DNA from: Acidimicrobiales bacterium | Lineage (GTDB): Bacteria; Actinomycetota; Acidimicrobiia; Acidimicrobiales; SZUA-35 | NCBI GenBank assembly: GCA_020628065.1 | Contig: JAHDFR010000003.1 | Coordinates: 2,705 to 38,417, forward strand | Reading direction: 5' to 3' | Length of the DNA: 35,713 nt | Shown: positions 1-9,297 of the stretch, one piece after another | Numbering within the stretch: position 1 is the stretch's first letter | Layout: each line of letters opens with the position of its first letter | Made by a program: the position numbers and the translations under genes | Notes under the pieces: model-generated | Databases searched by the model: none | Seen by the model: the letters and a program-made list of their open reading frames with translations, nothing else | What the model was told of the DNA's origin: nothing

Positions 1-1
1 C

Positions 2-1972
2 ATCGCCGCCGCCGTCGACACCGGTTGTGATGCTGTTCATCCCGGGTACGGGTTTCTGGCCGAACGAGCCGATGTCGCCCAGGCAGTGGTCGATGCCGGT
101 CTCATCTGGGTTGGTCCGGCCCCGGAGCACATTTTGCTGCTCGGCGACAAGATGGCCGCCAAAGCCGCTGCTGTCGACGCCGGTGTTCCGACGTCGCCGG
201 TGTTCGACCATGAGGTGTTGAGCGCAGCCGCCGGAGGCGAGGGTGTCGACTCGCTCTCATTCCCGCTACTGGTTAAGGCGGCCGGTGGCGGTGGTGGTAG
301 AGGCATGCGGGTGGTCCAGTCGCTCACTGATTTGGGCGAGGCGGTTGACGCCGCATCACGAGAAGCCAAGGCTGCGTTCGGTGATGCCACCGTGTTCGCC
401 GAGCCGTATCTGGCCGGCGGTCGTCACATCGAAGTTCAGATCTTCGGTGACCATCACGGCAACGTGATTCATTTGGGGGAGCGGGATTGCTCGGTCCAAC
501 GACGCAACCAAAAGATCATTGAAGAGTCGCCGGCTCCCGGCCTCGATGATGCCACCCGGCAGCGTTTGCTGGATGGCGCGGTGAGTTTGGCCCGTCACGT
601 CGGCTACCGAAACGCTGGAACAGTTGAATTCCTGGTAGGGGCTGGGGGAGAGATCAACTTCTTGGAGGTGAACACCCGGCTGCAGGTCGAGCACCCGGTC
701 ACCGAAGCCGTCACCGGCTTGGATTTGGTCGAACTCCAGCTGCGGGTGGCCAGCGGTGAGCCGCTACCGCCGGTCCCCTTAGGGCTGTCGGGGCACGCTA
801 TCGAGGTGCGCCTGGTGGCCGAGTCCCCCTCCCAGGGCTGGCTTCCATCCACCGGGCGACTTGAGTTGTTTGATTTGGATCTCGAGGGTGCTACCAATGC
901 TGACAACCCAGTCAGGGTTGATGCCGGTTTTCGTCGCGGTGATGAGGTGACGCCTTACTACGATTCGCTGTTGGCCAAACTGATCGTCCACCGGCCAACC
1001 AGGGCTGAGGCCGCCGCGGTGTTGGCCGCCCACCTCCGGCGGGTACCGATCGCCGGGGTGGCCACAAACCGTTCGGCGCTAACCGGCATTCTGAGCGAGG
1101 ACGACTTCCTGGCCGGTCGATTGTCTACCGGCTACCTCGATGCTCACCCTGAGGTGGTGGAGCCGGACGACGTTGATCCCGCATTGGTGCTGGCCGCCAC
1201 CATTTACCTCGACCGATTCCATCGCAGTAGTGATCGACGGACAGGATTTGCGCCCACCGGTTGGCGTAACGTGCCAACCGTGGGGCAGCGACTTGAGTGG
1301 GAGCTCGATGCCGGTGAGCCTTCCGTCGACTCCAATCGGATGGCGGTGGAGTACCGATCTTGTGGTGATCAAGCGGTCCATCAAACTGTCCGGGGATTGG
1401 CTGCCGTTGCCAGGATCGGCCCCTTCCCCGAGCCAACCGACGATGGCACGTTGAGCGAGGACAATCGGCCGTCATTCGACATCCGTCTCCTCTCAATCGA
1501 CCTCGACCACAAGGCCGAGCCGGCCGGTCACCCAAGCGCAACATCCCGAAGTGCAGTACTCGGTTTCGAAGTCGATGGTGTCCGGCGCCGGGTGACGGTC
1601 CAGCACCGGACTCTCGAGCCAACCGGTCCGGGTGCCGGCAGCGATGAACCGGTTGAGCTGGTTGTCGTGTCCTCGGCTTCGGGTTCGGTTGCGTTGCAAT
1701 CCGTGCCTCGGTTCGAAACGCCTTCGCTCGACGGTTCGGTTGGGTCCGGGCCGGTCTGCCCGCTACCGGGAACGGTGATCGCCGTGCATGTCGAAGCCGG
1801 CCAAACGGTGGGTGAAGGTGATGTCCTGGTAGTGGTCGAAGCCATGAAGATGGAGCACAAAATAACGGCCTCAACCCCGGCCAAGGTGATTGCACTGCCG
1901 TTCGCGGTCGGCGATCGGGTGGATGCCGGTGACCTCTTGGTCGAGCTTGGGAGTGCACCGGTGGTCGGTTGA
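2..1972 (+). CDS. Acetyl/propionyl-CoA carboxylase alpha subunit (biotin carboxylase + BCCP), 5' truncated by window edge
   Basis: Frame is open from base 2 (IAAAVDTGCDAVHPGYGFLAERADV...), upstream of the listed ATG at 86; ATP-grasp/biotin carboxylase motifs (GGGGRGMR, HIEVQIFGD, ERDCSVQRRNQKIIEESPAP, FLEVNTRLQVEHPVTE); C-terminal biotinyl motif VEAMKMEH. Confidence 0.95.
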   Translation: MAAAVDTGCDAVHPGYGFLAERADVAQAVVDAGLIWVGPAPEHILLLGDKMAAKAAAVDAGVPTSPVFDHEVLSAAAGGEGVDSLSFPLLVKAAGGGGGRGMRVVQSLTDLGEAVDAASREAKAAFGDATVFAEPYLAGGRHIEVQIFGDHHGNVIHLGERDCSVQRRNQKIIEESPAPGLDDATRQRLLDGAVSLARHVGYRNAGTVEFLVGAGGEINFLEVNTRLQVEHPVTEAVTGLDLVELQLRVASGEPLPPVPLGLSGHAIEVRLVAESPSQGWLPSTGRLELFDLDLEGATNADNPVRVDAGFRRGDEVTPYYDSLLAKLIVHRPTRAEAAAVLAAHLRRVPIAGVATNRSALTGILSEDDFLAGRLSTGYLDAHPEVVEPDDVDPALVLAATIYLDRFHRSSDRRTGFAPTGWRNVPTVGQRLEWELDAGEPSVDSNRMAVEYRSCGDQAVHQTVRGLAAVARIGPFPEPTDDGTLSEDNRPSFDIRLLSIDLDHKAEPAGHPSATSRSAVLGFEVDGVRRRVTVQHRTLEPTGPGAGSDEPVELVVVSSASGSVALQSVPRFETPSLDGSVGSGPVCPLPGTVIAVHVEAGQTVGEGDVLVVVEAMKMEHKITASTPAKVIALPFAVGDRVDAGDLLVELGSAPVVG

Positions 1973-2021
1973 GCGTCGGCTCGGCTGAACGTAGCTTGGC
2001 CGGACTCCGCTCGATTGTGCT

Positions 2022-3227
2022 TCAGTCGCTGTCGAAGAACCCGGTGATAACAAAGAAACCGGCTGCCCCGGTGACGACAACCACCGCCAGCGCCAGGCCT
2101 ACCGACGACCAGGCTGCGGCCAGGAACCCCACCACCGTAGGAAAGATGAGATCTGCTGCGCGTAGCCCGCCGGTGAGCGCACCCAGGCCGGCGCCCGTGC
2201 GCCCGGTTGCTCTGGCGGCTAGGTCGTACATTCGCGGTAGGAGGGCGGCGGTGCCCAGTCCGCCGACTACGAAACCGGCCAACGTCATCCAGACTGTCGG
2301 GCCCAGCGATGCCGCCGCCAGACCAACAGCGGCCAAGGCTGCGCTGGCCCGCATGTGCCGGTGCGCCCCGTACAGCGACGCCATCCAGTCACCGCCCAGC
2401 CGGCCAACCGTCATACCACCGGCGAAGGCCACGTAACCGAGCACGGCAACACCGGGTGGAGCGGCGAAGTCGTCGGCCACTCGAAACGCCGCCCAGCCCA
2501 TCGGAACGCCCTCGGCGGCGATGGCGAACACGCCGGCAAGAAAGAACAGCAGCAGCATCGGACGGGCCCGGCCACGTCCCTTGATCTCGGCGCTGGCCGC
2601 TAAAGCACCATCTTCGGGTTGGTCTTCGTCCTGATGGCTCTCGTCCTGATGGCCATGATCGACCGACGGCAGGCTCTGGTGGACTGCCAGCACGACTACC
2701 AAGATAAGGACGGCTGACATGGTGAGATGAGCTTGCAGCGACAAGCCGGAGGCCGCCAACCGAGACGAGGCCAGCCCGCCCAGAAGCGTGCCCAGGCTCC
2801 ACAGCCCGTGAAGGCGGCTCATCACCGGCGTGGCCCGTCGAGAGCTGAGCCACGAGCCCTGCAGGTTCATGGCCACGTCGACAAACACGTCAAGCACCGA
2901 GAGCGCAACCAGAGCGAGTAAGAGAACAGGCCAGGCCGAGGCCCAGCCGACAAGGGCCAGCGCCAGACAGGCTGCGCTTCCGCCCAGAAGAATGACCCGC
3001 CGGGTGCCCAGCGGTTCCATGATCCTTCCTACCAGAAGACTGCCGAGCAGACTTGCCCCGCCGGCTGCTGACAACATCAGACCGATGTCGTCGACGTCCA
3101 GACCCAGCCGATCACGGATCTCCGGGAGCCGGGGAACGAACGACGCAAAGACCAGTCCGTTTACGAAGAACTGGGCGCCGACTGCCGTAAGAGCACGACG
3201 GTCCGATGGTTGGGCGACGACCGACAC
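2022..3227 (-). CDS. MFS transporter
   Basis: 401 aa, about 12 hydrophobic segments, MFS-like loop motif (GRIMEPLGTRRVIL), central hydrophilic loop. Confidence 0.85.
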   Translation of the reverse strand: MSVVAQPSDRRALTAVGAQFFVNGLVFASFVPRLPEIRDRLGLDVDDIGLMLSAAGGASLLGSLLVGRIMEPLGTRRVILLGGSAACLALALVGWASAWPVLLLALVALSVLDVFVDVAMNLQGSWLSSRRATPVMSRLHGLWSLGTLLGGLASSRLAASGLSLQAHLTMSAVLILVVVLAVHQSLPSVDHGHQDESHQDEDQPEDGALAASAEIKGRGRARPMLLLFFLAGVFAIAAEGVPMGWAAFRVADDFAAPPGVAVLGYVAFAGGMTVGRLGGDWMASLYGAHRHMRASAALAAVGLAAASLGPTVWMTLAGFVVGGLGTAALLPRMYDLAARATGRTGAGLGALTGGLRAADLIFPTVVGFLAAAWSSVGLALAVVVVTGAAGFFVITGFFDSD

Positions 3228-3274
3228 CCTGACGTTCTACCGCCGTTCGAGCGATTTCGGCTGGATTGGCAGAT

Positions 3275-4150
3275 TCAGCCCTTGGTTGAGCCCAAGGTCA
3301 GCCCGGCGATGAAGTGCCGTTGCAACGCCAGATACACGATCAGTGTCGGTAGAGCGATGACGATTGAGGCGGCGGCGATCAGGTTGAAGTCGGTGGCGTA
3401 CTGGCCGTTCAGGACGGCGATTGAAGACGTTATCGGTCGCTCGTTGCCCTGGTTCAGCAGAACGGCTCCCCAGAAGAAGTCGTTGTACAACCAGGTGAAC
3501 TCCAGCGTGCCCAGAGCGGCCAGCGCCGGGCGGGTCAACGGCAGAATCACCGAGAAGAACTGCCGGGGTACCGACGCTCCGTCGATGGCGGCTGCTTCGC
3601 TGAGCTCGGTGGGAATGGTCTTCATGTAGTTGGCCAGCACAAAGGTGCAGAAACCGATCTGGAAGGCGACGTGGATCAGAATCACCGCGATCTTGGTGCC
3701 CAACAGACTCCCGGTGTCGGTGTCCGATAGAAGGTCCGGCCAAGGCGTTCGCTTGAGCATCTGGAACAACGGCTGAAACAGTACCTGTTGGGGCATCAGA
3801 TTGCCGGCGGTGAACAAGATGAGGAAAGCGATGTTGAACCGCCACGAGTAGCGGGTGCAGGCATAAGCCACGACTGACGCCAATAGCAAGGTGAAGAACA
3901 AGGCGGGCAGCACGATGAACGCGGTGTTGCCGAAGGTCTTGCTCATTTCGCCGACCGCCCAGGCGTCGCGGTAGTTGTCGAGCGTCAGGGCCGTCGGCAG
4001 CGAAAACACGCCGTTGACCTGGGTGTCGGCCTCGTAGTACCTGAACGATGAGTAGACGGCGGTTGCCACCGGTAGCAGCCAGGCCACGGCCACAGTGATC
4101 AGGAATCCCTGAAGCAGGACTCGGGCCGGAGTCAGTCGAGGAGGTTTCAT
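3275..4150 (-). CDS. Carbohydrate ABC transporter permease (MalG-like)
   Basis: EAA-type loop ELSEAAAIDGASVPRQFFSVILPLTRPAL; start set at ATG 4150 (MKPPRLTP), overlapping the stop of the upstream permease, rather than ORF start 4201. Confidence 0.9.
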   Translation of the reverse strand: MKPPRLTPARVLLQGFLITVAVAWLLPVATAVYSSFRYYEADTQVNGVFSLPTALTLDNYRDAWAVGEMSKTFGNTAFIVLPALFFTLLLASVVAYACTRYSWRFNIAFLILFTAGNLMPQQVLFQPLFQMLKRTPWPDLLSDTDTGSLLGTKIAVILIHVAFQIGFCTFVLANYMKTIPTELSEAAAIDGASVPRQFFSVILPLTRPALAALGTLEFTWLYNDFFWGAVLLNQGNERPITSSIAVLNGQYATDFNLIAAASIVIALPTLIVYLALQRHFIAGLTLGSTKG

Positions 4151-5121
4151 GCCGTCTTCCTGTAGTGGTCGGCCACATACCAGATGATGAATCCGATACA
4201 CAGCACCAGTAGGACGACGCCGTAAGCCGAGCCTACGCCCACTCGACCGGCGCCCTCACCCAGCAAAGCGTTGGTAACCAGCGTGCCGAGCACTTCGGTG
4301 CCCCGCGGTTCATTGAGCGCGGCCACAATGTCGTAGGCACGTAGAGCCTCGATAACGGTGATGACGATGACGATGACATTGATGGGCTTCAGTGATGGAA
4401 AGATCACTTGGCGGAACGATTGCCATTCGTTGCAGCCATCGATGGCGGCGGCTTCTTTCAGCGAGTTGTCGACTGCCTTCAGTCCGGCCAGGTACATCAC
4501 CATGATGTAGCCGATGTGGCGCCAGGCCATGGCCACCAGAAGAGCGGCGAAGTTTCGGCTCAAGCCGAGAGGGAAGTCGAGAAACGGCAGGCTGAACTCG
4601 AACAGCTTCTGTCCGTCACCCACCCAGTCGATGGGTTCACCCGGCCACACCATATTGAGTAGGCCACGGTCCCGGGAAAACATGGTGCTTCGCCAGATGA
4701 AACCGACAACGGCCAGCGACAGCACCACCGGGAAGTAGTAGATGCTCTGGTAGATCCTGCTACCGGCCACTTCTTTGTCCAGCAGGTAGGCCAACAGCAT
4801 GCCGATAGCCGAACAGATGGTCAGCCAGATCACCAACACGAAGTTGTTGAACATGGCCGGGAACAAGTTGGTGTCGAAGATGGTGAAGATGATCCGGTAG
4901 TTCTCGGTCGCCACGTATTCAATGGCGGAGAACGGATCCAGATTGTTCCACTTGGTGAACGACAGCACCACCGTGAGCAGCGCCGGTATCCAAACAAGAA
5001 GAAGGTGGAGCGCCGCCGGAAATGCCACCATTGCCACCAGCCAGATTCGATCCGACCTATTCAGCGATAGCTTTTTCCGGGCGGCGCCCCTTCTCTTCGC
5101 AGCGGGAAGCCTTGTGGCCAT
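4147..5121 (-). CDS. Sugar ABC transporter permease (MalF-like)
   Basis: EAA-type loop SLKEAAAIDGCNEWQSFRQVIFPSLKP; TM-rich; translationally coupled to the downstream permease. Confidence 0.9.
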   Translation of the reverse strand: MATRLPAAKRRGAARKKLSLNRSDRIWLVAMVAFPAALHLLLVWIPALLTVVLSFTKWNNLDPFSAIEYVATENYRIIFTIFDTNLFPAMFNNFVLVIWLTICSAIGMLLAYLLDKEVAGSRIYQSIYYFPVVLSLAVVGFIWRSTMFSRDRGLLNMVWPGEPIDWVGDGQKLFEFSLPFLDFPLGLSRNFAALLVAMAWRHIGYIMVMYLAGLKAVDNSLKEAAAIDGCNEWQSFRQVIFPSLKPINVIVIVITVIEALRAYDIVAALNEPRGTEVLGTLVTNALLGEGAGRVGVGSAYGVVLLVLCIGFIIWYVADHYRKTA

Positions 5122-5152
5122 AAGCCCTCAGTCGGCCCCGTCTGGTGTTGGC

Positions 5153-5170
5153 CGACCGCCGGAGCGGTCG
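5153..5170 (-). other. Intercistronic hairpin between SBP and permease genes
   Basis: CGACCGC-CGGA-GCGGTCG, 7-bp perfect stem with 4-nt loop, about 70 nt downstream of the SBP stop; an overlapping alternative stem is GTCGGCC (5131-5137)/GGCCGAC (5150-5156). Confidence 0.5.
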
Positions 5171-5190
5171 ACCAATCCGAAGAATGTGTG

Positions 5191-5214
5191 TTTGATCATT
5201 GACCTTTGATCATT
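5191..5214. repeat. Tandem 10-bp direct repeat TTTGATCATT x2
   Basis: TTTGATCATT at 5191-5200 and 5205-5214, each containing palindrome TGATCA, in the SBP-permease spacer. Confidence 0.6.
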
Positions 5215-5239
5215 CACGTCTGCTGCGTTGGTAGTCGCC

Positions 5240-6634
5240 TTATTCAAACGTGTAGGTGGACTTCTGCTCCTCCACGGTGGCCAGTACCGAGTCGATCGAA
5301 CCCGGATCGGCCAGGAAGTCGGCAATCGCTTTGCCCACCACGTTGGCGGCGAAGTCCGGGTCGGTGTCACGGTCCAGGAACTGGGCGATGAACTTCGATC
5401 CGCCTACCAGTTCCGCTGCCTTGTTCTGCAAGGCGTTGTAGGAGCCGGTGTCGGCACCGGATACAGCGGCTACCACCGATGGGTCGACACCGATGTAGGC
5501 GTCGGCCGCAGCCGGCTGGCCCATACCACCGAGCAGCGCCTTGGCGCCGGCTTCGTTGGCCGGGCTGGCCGCCATCATGAAACCGTCAATCGGGGCTTCG
5601 ATGGCGTCCTGGCCGTGCTCGGAGTTGATCTCCGGGAACAGGAAGAAGTCGATGTCGTCGATGATGTCCTGCTGGGTGTCACCGTCGAAGTTTGAGGTCA
5701 CGAAGTTGCCCAACAGGTACATGCCGGCTGACTTGTCGCCCAGCGCGTTGGCCGCATCCTGCCAGGTACGTCCGTTGGCGTCGGGCTGGTAGTAGGGGAG
5801 GATTTCGTTCCACTTGGCGAAGACTTCCTTCACCTCGGGGCTGGTCCAGTCCTCGTTGCCGCCCATGAGCGACACGTGGTAGTCGTATCCGTTGACCCGC
5901 AGGTTGATCATGTCGAACATGCCCATCTGGGGCCAGCCACCGTCGTTGGCGGCGCACAGCGGCACGAGGCCGTCGGCCTGCATCGTGTCGCACAGCGCTT
6001 TGAAGTCGTCCCAGGTGGTGGGGATCTCGTAACCGTTCTCCTCAAACAGGCTCTTGCGGTAATGAATACCCCAGGCGTAGAAGTAGAAGGGTACGAAGTA
6101 CTGACTACCGTCGAGCCCGGTCGAGGCGCTCTTGAAGCCCTCGGACATCCCCGACAGCTGGTCGGACCAGACATCGGAGATGTCGCCGACAACCCCGCGA
6201 GATGCGAAGGCTCGCATGCGGTATCCGGCGAACCAGGCCATGATGTCGTCCGGCTGCTGGACGTAGGTGTTGAAGTTCTCCTGGTAGGTGTTGTGGTCGA
6301 CGGTGTTGATGGCCACATCGAGACCGGTGGTCGCTACTGCGGCGGCCAGCGCCTCTTTTGGCTTTTCATCGGAGTAGTTGGACCCGAAGGTGACCTCGCC
6401 GAGGTCACCTCCACCCTCGGCTGCTCCACCGGCTTCGGTCTCGTCGCTGTCGCCACCACAGGCGGCCAGCACGGCACCGGTGCCCAGTGTCGCGGCGGCA
6501 CCGACGATGAATGAACGGCGGGACAGACCCGAACCGGCTTCGGTCCCTGGGTCTTGTGTTTCCTCTCCGAGGGCGAACCCCACTTCGGACGGACTTGGTG
6601 AACGAGGTACGCGAACACGACGATCAGACGTCAT
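5240..6634 (-). CDS. Extracellular carbohydrate-binding lipoprotein (ABC SBP, family 1)
   Basis: Twin-Arg-like/lipoprotein signal SRRSFIVGAAATLGTGAVLAAC-GGDSD; SBP features (WAFAG-like MAWFAGYRMR, GIHYRKSLFEENGYEIPTTWDDFKALCD). Start ATG 6634 preceded by GGGGGAGA RBS is preferred to ORF start 6700. Confidence 0.9.
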   Translation of the reverse strand: MTSDRRVRVPRSPSPSEVGFALGEETQDPGTEAGSGLSRRSFIVGAAATLGTGAVLAACGGDSDETEAGGAAEGGGDLGEVTFGSNYSDEKPKEALAAAVATTGLDVAINTVDHNTYQENFNTYVQQPDDIMAWFAGYRMRAFASRGVVGDISDVWSDQLSGMSEGFKSASTGLDGSQYFVPFYFYAWGIHYRKSLFEENGYEIPTTWDDFKALCDTMQADGLVPLCAANDGGWPQMGMFDMINLRVNGYDYHVSLMGGNEDWTSPEVKEVFAKWNEILPYYQPDANGRTWQDAANALGDKSAGMYLLGNFVTSNFDGDTQQDIIDDIDFFLFPEINSEHGQDAIEAPIDGFMMAASPANEAGAKALLGGMGQPAAADAYIGVDPSVVAAVSGADTGSYNALQNKAAELVGGSKFIAQFLDRDTDPDFAANVVGKAIADFLADPGSIDSVLATVEEQKSTYTFE

Positions 6635-7163
6635 TGATCTCCCCCTGAGTAGATGTAATGAGCCGAAAGGCTCTTGCTCCTGACCGACCAAAACTCCCAC
6701 CTTTTGATTGCGCAGTCAAGTGATTCAACGGTGACCGAAGCGTGTGTCTGGGTAGCGTCACCTATCTCAAAACGGCGCCTGACGTAATACTTACCCTCCT
6801 CTAACCTTCCGCAGTCGCAGAGTCGTTAGCCGGTGTTCTAAAATGAAACCCTGTCGGCGGACAGTTTTTACGAACTGACGCTTGCGGAGGCTTAAGCGCC
6901 GGATGGTTTGTCGGATAGTGTTGCGCCACCTCGCCATATCCTGACCGTCCGGCGCCGCCTCGCGTTTGGCCTAGCTCCCGCTGACGCCTTCCAGTTAAGA
7001 GGCAGTGGCGGTTGTGTTAACACCACGTTGAGCCGGGAGCAGCGCCTTGACATTCCCGTAGGCACTCTGCAAAGCTTCCACGACGTGGCGGGGAGAGGTC
7101 GACTGGCCTACTGGTGTGCCCCGCACGCAAGTCCCGACTCAAGCTGTCGTGGCACAAGGTCGT

Positions 7164-8267
7164 ATGGTGCGGTTGCAAGTCTTTCAAGGTGAGCGGGTTT
7201 CCTCGACGGCGGTGCGGTCCGCCGCCATTCCCGTCGTTGCCGTTCTGTTGGCGCTGCTTGTCGGCGCCGCCATGATTCTGGCCCTCGGCGCCAACCCGCT
7301 TGACGGCTATCGGGCACTGTTCATCGGTGCCTTTGGCAGTCGCTCGGCCCTGGCTGACTCGGCGGTGAGGGCAATGCCACTGTTGTTGGTGGCGGTCGGC
7401 ATCTGCGTTGCCTTTCGGGCCAAGGTCATCAACATCGGAGGCGAGGGTCAGATTATCGCCGGTGCCATCTTGTCGACCGTGGTTGCACTGTCGGTCGGTG
7501 ATCTTCCGGCCGTTCTGTTGATACCGCTGGTCCTCATCATGGGAATGGTCGGCGGCGGGATTTGGGGGGCGATTCCAGGAGCCATGAAGGCGTACCTGGG
7601 GGTCAACGAAATCTTGAGCACAATCATGCTCAACATCGTCGCCGTCCAAATCATGAACTACCTGCTGCGCGACCCCCTGATCGACCCGAAGGAGATCGAA
7701 CAGGGAACCAGAATCCCCCAGACCGAGCGTCTGCCGGAGACCGCCGACCTGCCGATACTGCTTGAAGGAACGCGGCTACACCTCGGCGTTGTCGTCGCTG
7801 TTGTCGCCGCGGTTGCCGGGTGGGCTTTTCTCTGGCGGACCACCATCGGATTTCGAGTTCGAGCAGTCGGACATAGCCCCCACGCGGCCCGCTACGCAGG
7901 CATGTCTGTGCCCCGCATGACCATGCTGGCCCTCTCGTTGTCCGGGGCGTTGTGCGGATTGGCCGGAGCAGCCCTTGTCTTTGGTAGCCAGTCACATCGG
8001 CTGATAACCGACGGCTCGGCTGCCGGTTTCACCGGTTCGGCCGGCTTCAACGGCATTGTTGCCGCTTTGTTCGGTGGCCTGCATCCGCTGTGGGCCATCC
8101 CATCATCGTTCCTGTTCGGGGGTCTCCTGGTCGGGGCCAACGCCATGCAGCGGGCCATCCAGATTCCTTCAGCGTTGGTGGTTGCACTAAACGGCCTTGT
8201 CGTCGTGTTTGTGATTGCCAGCAACCGGATCAGGGACAATCTACGAAAGCGGGTCGTTGATGGCTGA
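7164..8267 (+). CDS. ABC transporter permease, BMP/nucleoside type (NupP/YufP-like)
   Basis: KVINIGGEGQIIAGAI, GVNEILSTIMLNIVA, GSAGFNGIVAALFGGLHPLW. Start uncertain (7116 or 7164). Confidence 0.88.
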   Translation: MVRLQVFQGERVSSTAVRSAAIPVVAVLLALLVGAAMILALGANPLDGYRALFIGAFGSRSALADSAVRAMPLLLVAVGICVAFRAKVINIGGEGQIIAGAILSTVVALSVGDLPAVLLIPLVLIMGMVGGGIWGAIPGAMKAYLGVNEILSTIMLNIVAVQIMNYLLRDPLIDPKEIEQGTRIPQTERLPETADLPILLEGTRLHLGVVVAVVAAVAGWAFLWRTTIGFRVRAVGHSPHAARYAGMSVPRMTMLALSLSGALCGLAGAALVFGSQSHRLITDGSAAGFTGSAGFNGIVAALFGGLHPLWAIPSSFLFGGLLVGANAMQRAIQIPSALVVALNGLVVVFVIASNRIRDNLRKRVVDG

Positions 8268-9195
8268 GTTCTTCACCGCTTCGGTTTTGGTCACCACGTT
8301 CGCCGCCGGGGTTCGCTTGGCCATGCCGTTCTTGTTGGCGGCTCTCGGCGAGACATTGGGGCAGCGCAGCGGCGTGTTGAACCTCGGAGTCGACGGCGTC
8401 ATGTTGATCGGCGCATTCTTCGCCTACTGGACCGTCCTTGAAACCGACTCACGACTCGGGGGCATCGCAGTCGGATTGTTGGTCGGCCTGGCGATGGGCG
8501 TGTTGTACGCAGTCGTCACCTTGGTCTTTCACGCCGAGCAGGGCATAAGCGGTATCGGCATCTTCCTGTTCGGTCTCGGTATGAGTGAGCTGTTGTTTCA
8601 GGAGCTGGTGGGAACACCGTTTCCCATTCCGGCTCTGACCGAGGTGGCAATTCCTCTGCTGTCGGACATCCCCGGGTTGGGGGACATGCTGTTTAACCAC
8701 AGTCTCTTGGTGTATGTCGGTGTGGTCCTGGTCGTTGTCTTTACCTGGGTGATCAACCGCTCGACGTTCGGCCTCAACCTGAGGGCTGTTGGGGAGAATC
8801 CCGAGGCTGCTGACTCTCTCGGCGTCTCGGTGGTCCGGACCCGGGCCATCGCCATCCTCATCGGCAACGCACTGGCCGGAATGGCCGGAGCAGCCTTGAC
8901 GATTGAATTGGGTACGTTTCAAAACAACCTGACCAACGGCATTGGCTTTATCGCCGTTGCCCTTGTCTACTTCGGGGCTTGGCGACCACTCGGCGTGCTG
9001 GCCGGGTCATTCCTCTACGGGCTTGTGACCGCCACCGTCACCCAGCTAAAGGTGCTCGATATTGTCAGCGGTGCCGCTGCCAGCCTCACCACCACGGCTC
9101 CCGCCGTGCTCACCGTGCTTGCTCTAGCCGTTATCGCTCGTCGAACCGCTTCCCAGCCGGCCGCTCTCACCGTCCCGTTCGAACGTCGGCGCTAG
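8260..9195 (+). CDS. ABC transporter permease, BMP/nucleoside type (NupQ/YufQ-like)
   Basis: GVLNLGVDGVMLIGAFFAYW, GENPEAADSLGVSVVRTRAIAILIGNALAGMAGA; ATG 8260 overlaps the upstream stop. Confidence 0.88.
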   Translation: MAEFFTASVLVTTFAAGVRLAMPFLLAALGETLGQRSGVLNLGVDGVMLIGAFFAYWTVLETDSRLGGIAVGLLVGLAMGVLYAVVTLVFHAEQGISGIGIFLFGLGMSELLFQELVGTPFPIPALTEVAIPLLSDIPGLGDMLFNHSLLVYVGVVLVVVFTWVINRSTFGLNLRAVGENPEAADSLGVSVVRTRAIAILIGNALAGMAGAALTIELGTFQNNLTNGIGFIAVALVYFGAWRPLGVLAGSFLYGLVTATVTQLKVLDIVSGAAASLTTTAPAVLTVLALAVIARRTASQPAALTVPFERRR

Positions 9196-9297
9196 AAGCC
9201 ACACCCGATACCTGCCAACAACTCTCGTCTACACACTCCCGAACAATCTCACCAATAGCTCTCATGTATAACTCTCACTTATAGGAGGAGAACCATC

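Noticed and set aside
37-390. 117-aa minus-strand ORF at window start
   Set aside because: Antisense of the ATP-grasp domain; Ala/Pro/Ser-rich with no motif.
1125-1958. 277-aa minus-strand ORF inside the carboxylase gene
   Set aside because: Arg/Pro/His-rich shadow ORF; no recognisable motif; the plus-strand gene is conserved.
5876-6514. 212-aa plus-strand ORF antisense to the SBP gene
   Set aside because: No motif, Val/Gly/Asp-rich shadow translation; the SBP on the minus strand is well supported.
6851-6869. CTGTC-GGCG-GACAG followed by TTTTT (terminator-like)
   Set aside because: Only a 5-bp stem and no gene ends upstream on the plus strand; likely chance, or an attenuator that cannot be supported.
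7014-7023. GTGTTAACAC palindrome upstream of the BMP permease gene
   Set aside because: Short 10-bp palindrome with no neighbouring regulator or second copy; insufficient support.
6908-7192. 94-aa ORF in the divergent intergenic region
   Set aside because: No recognisable domain or RBS; overlaps the likely start of the permease gene.
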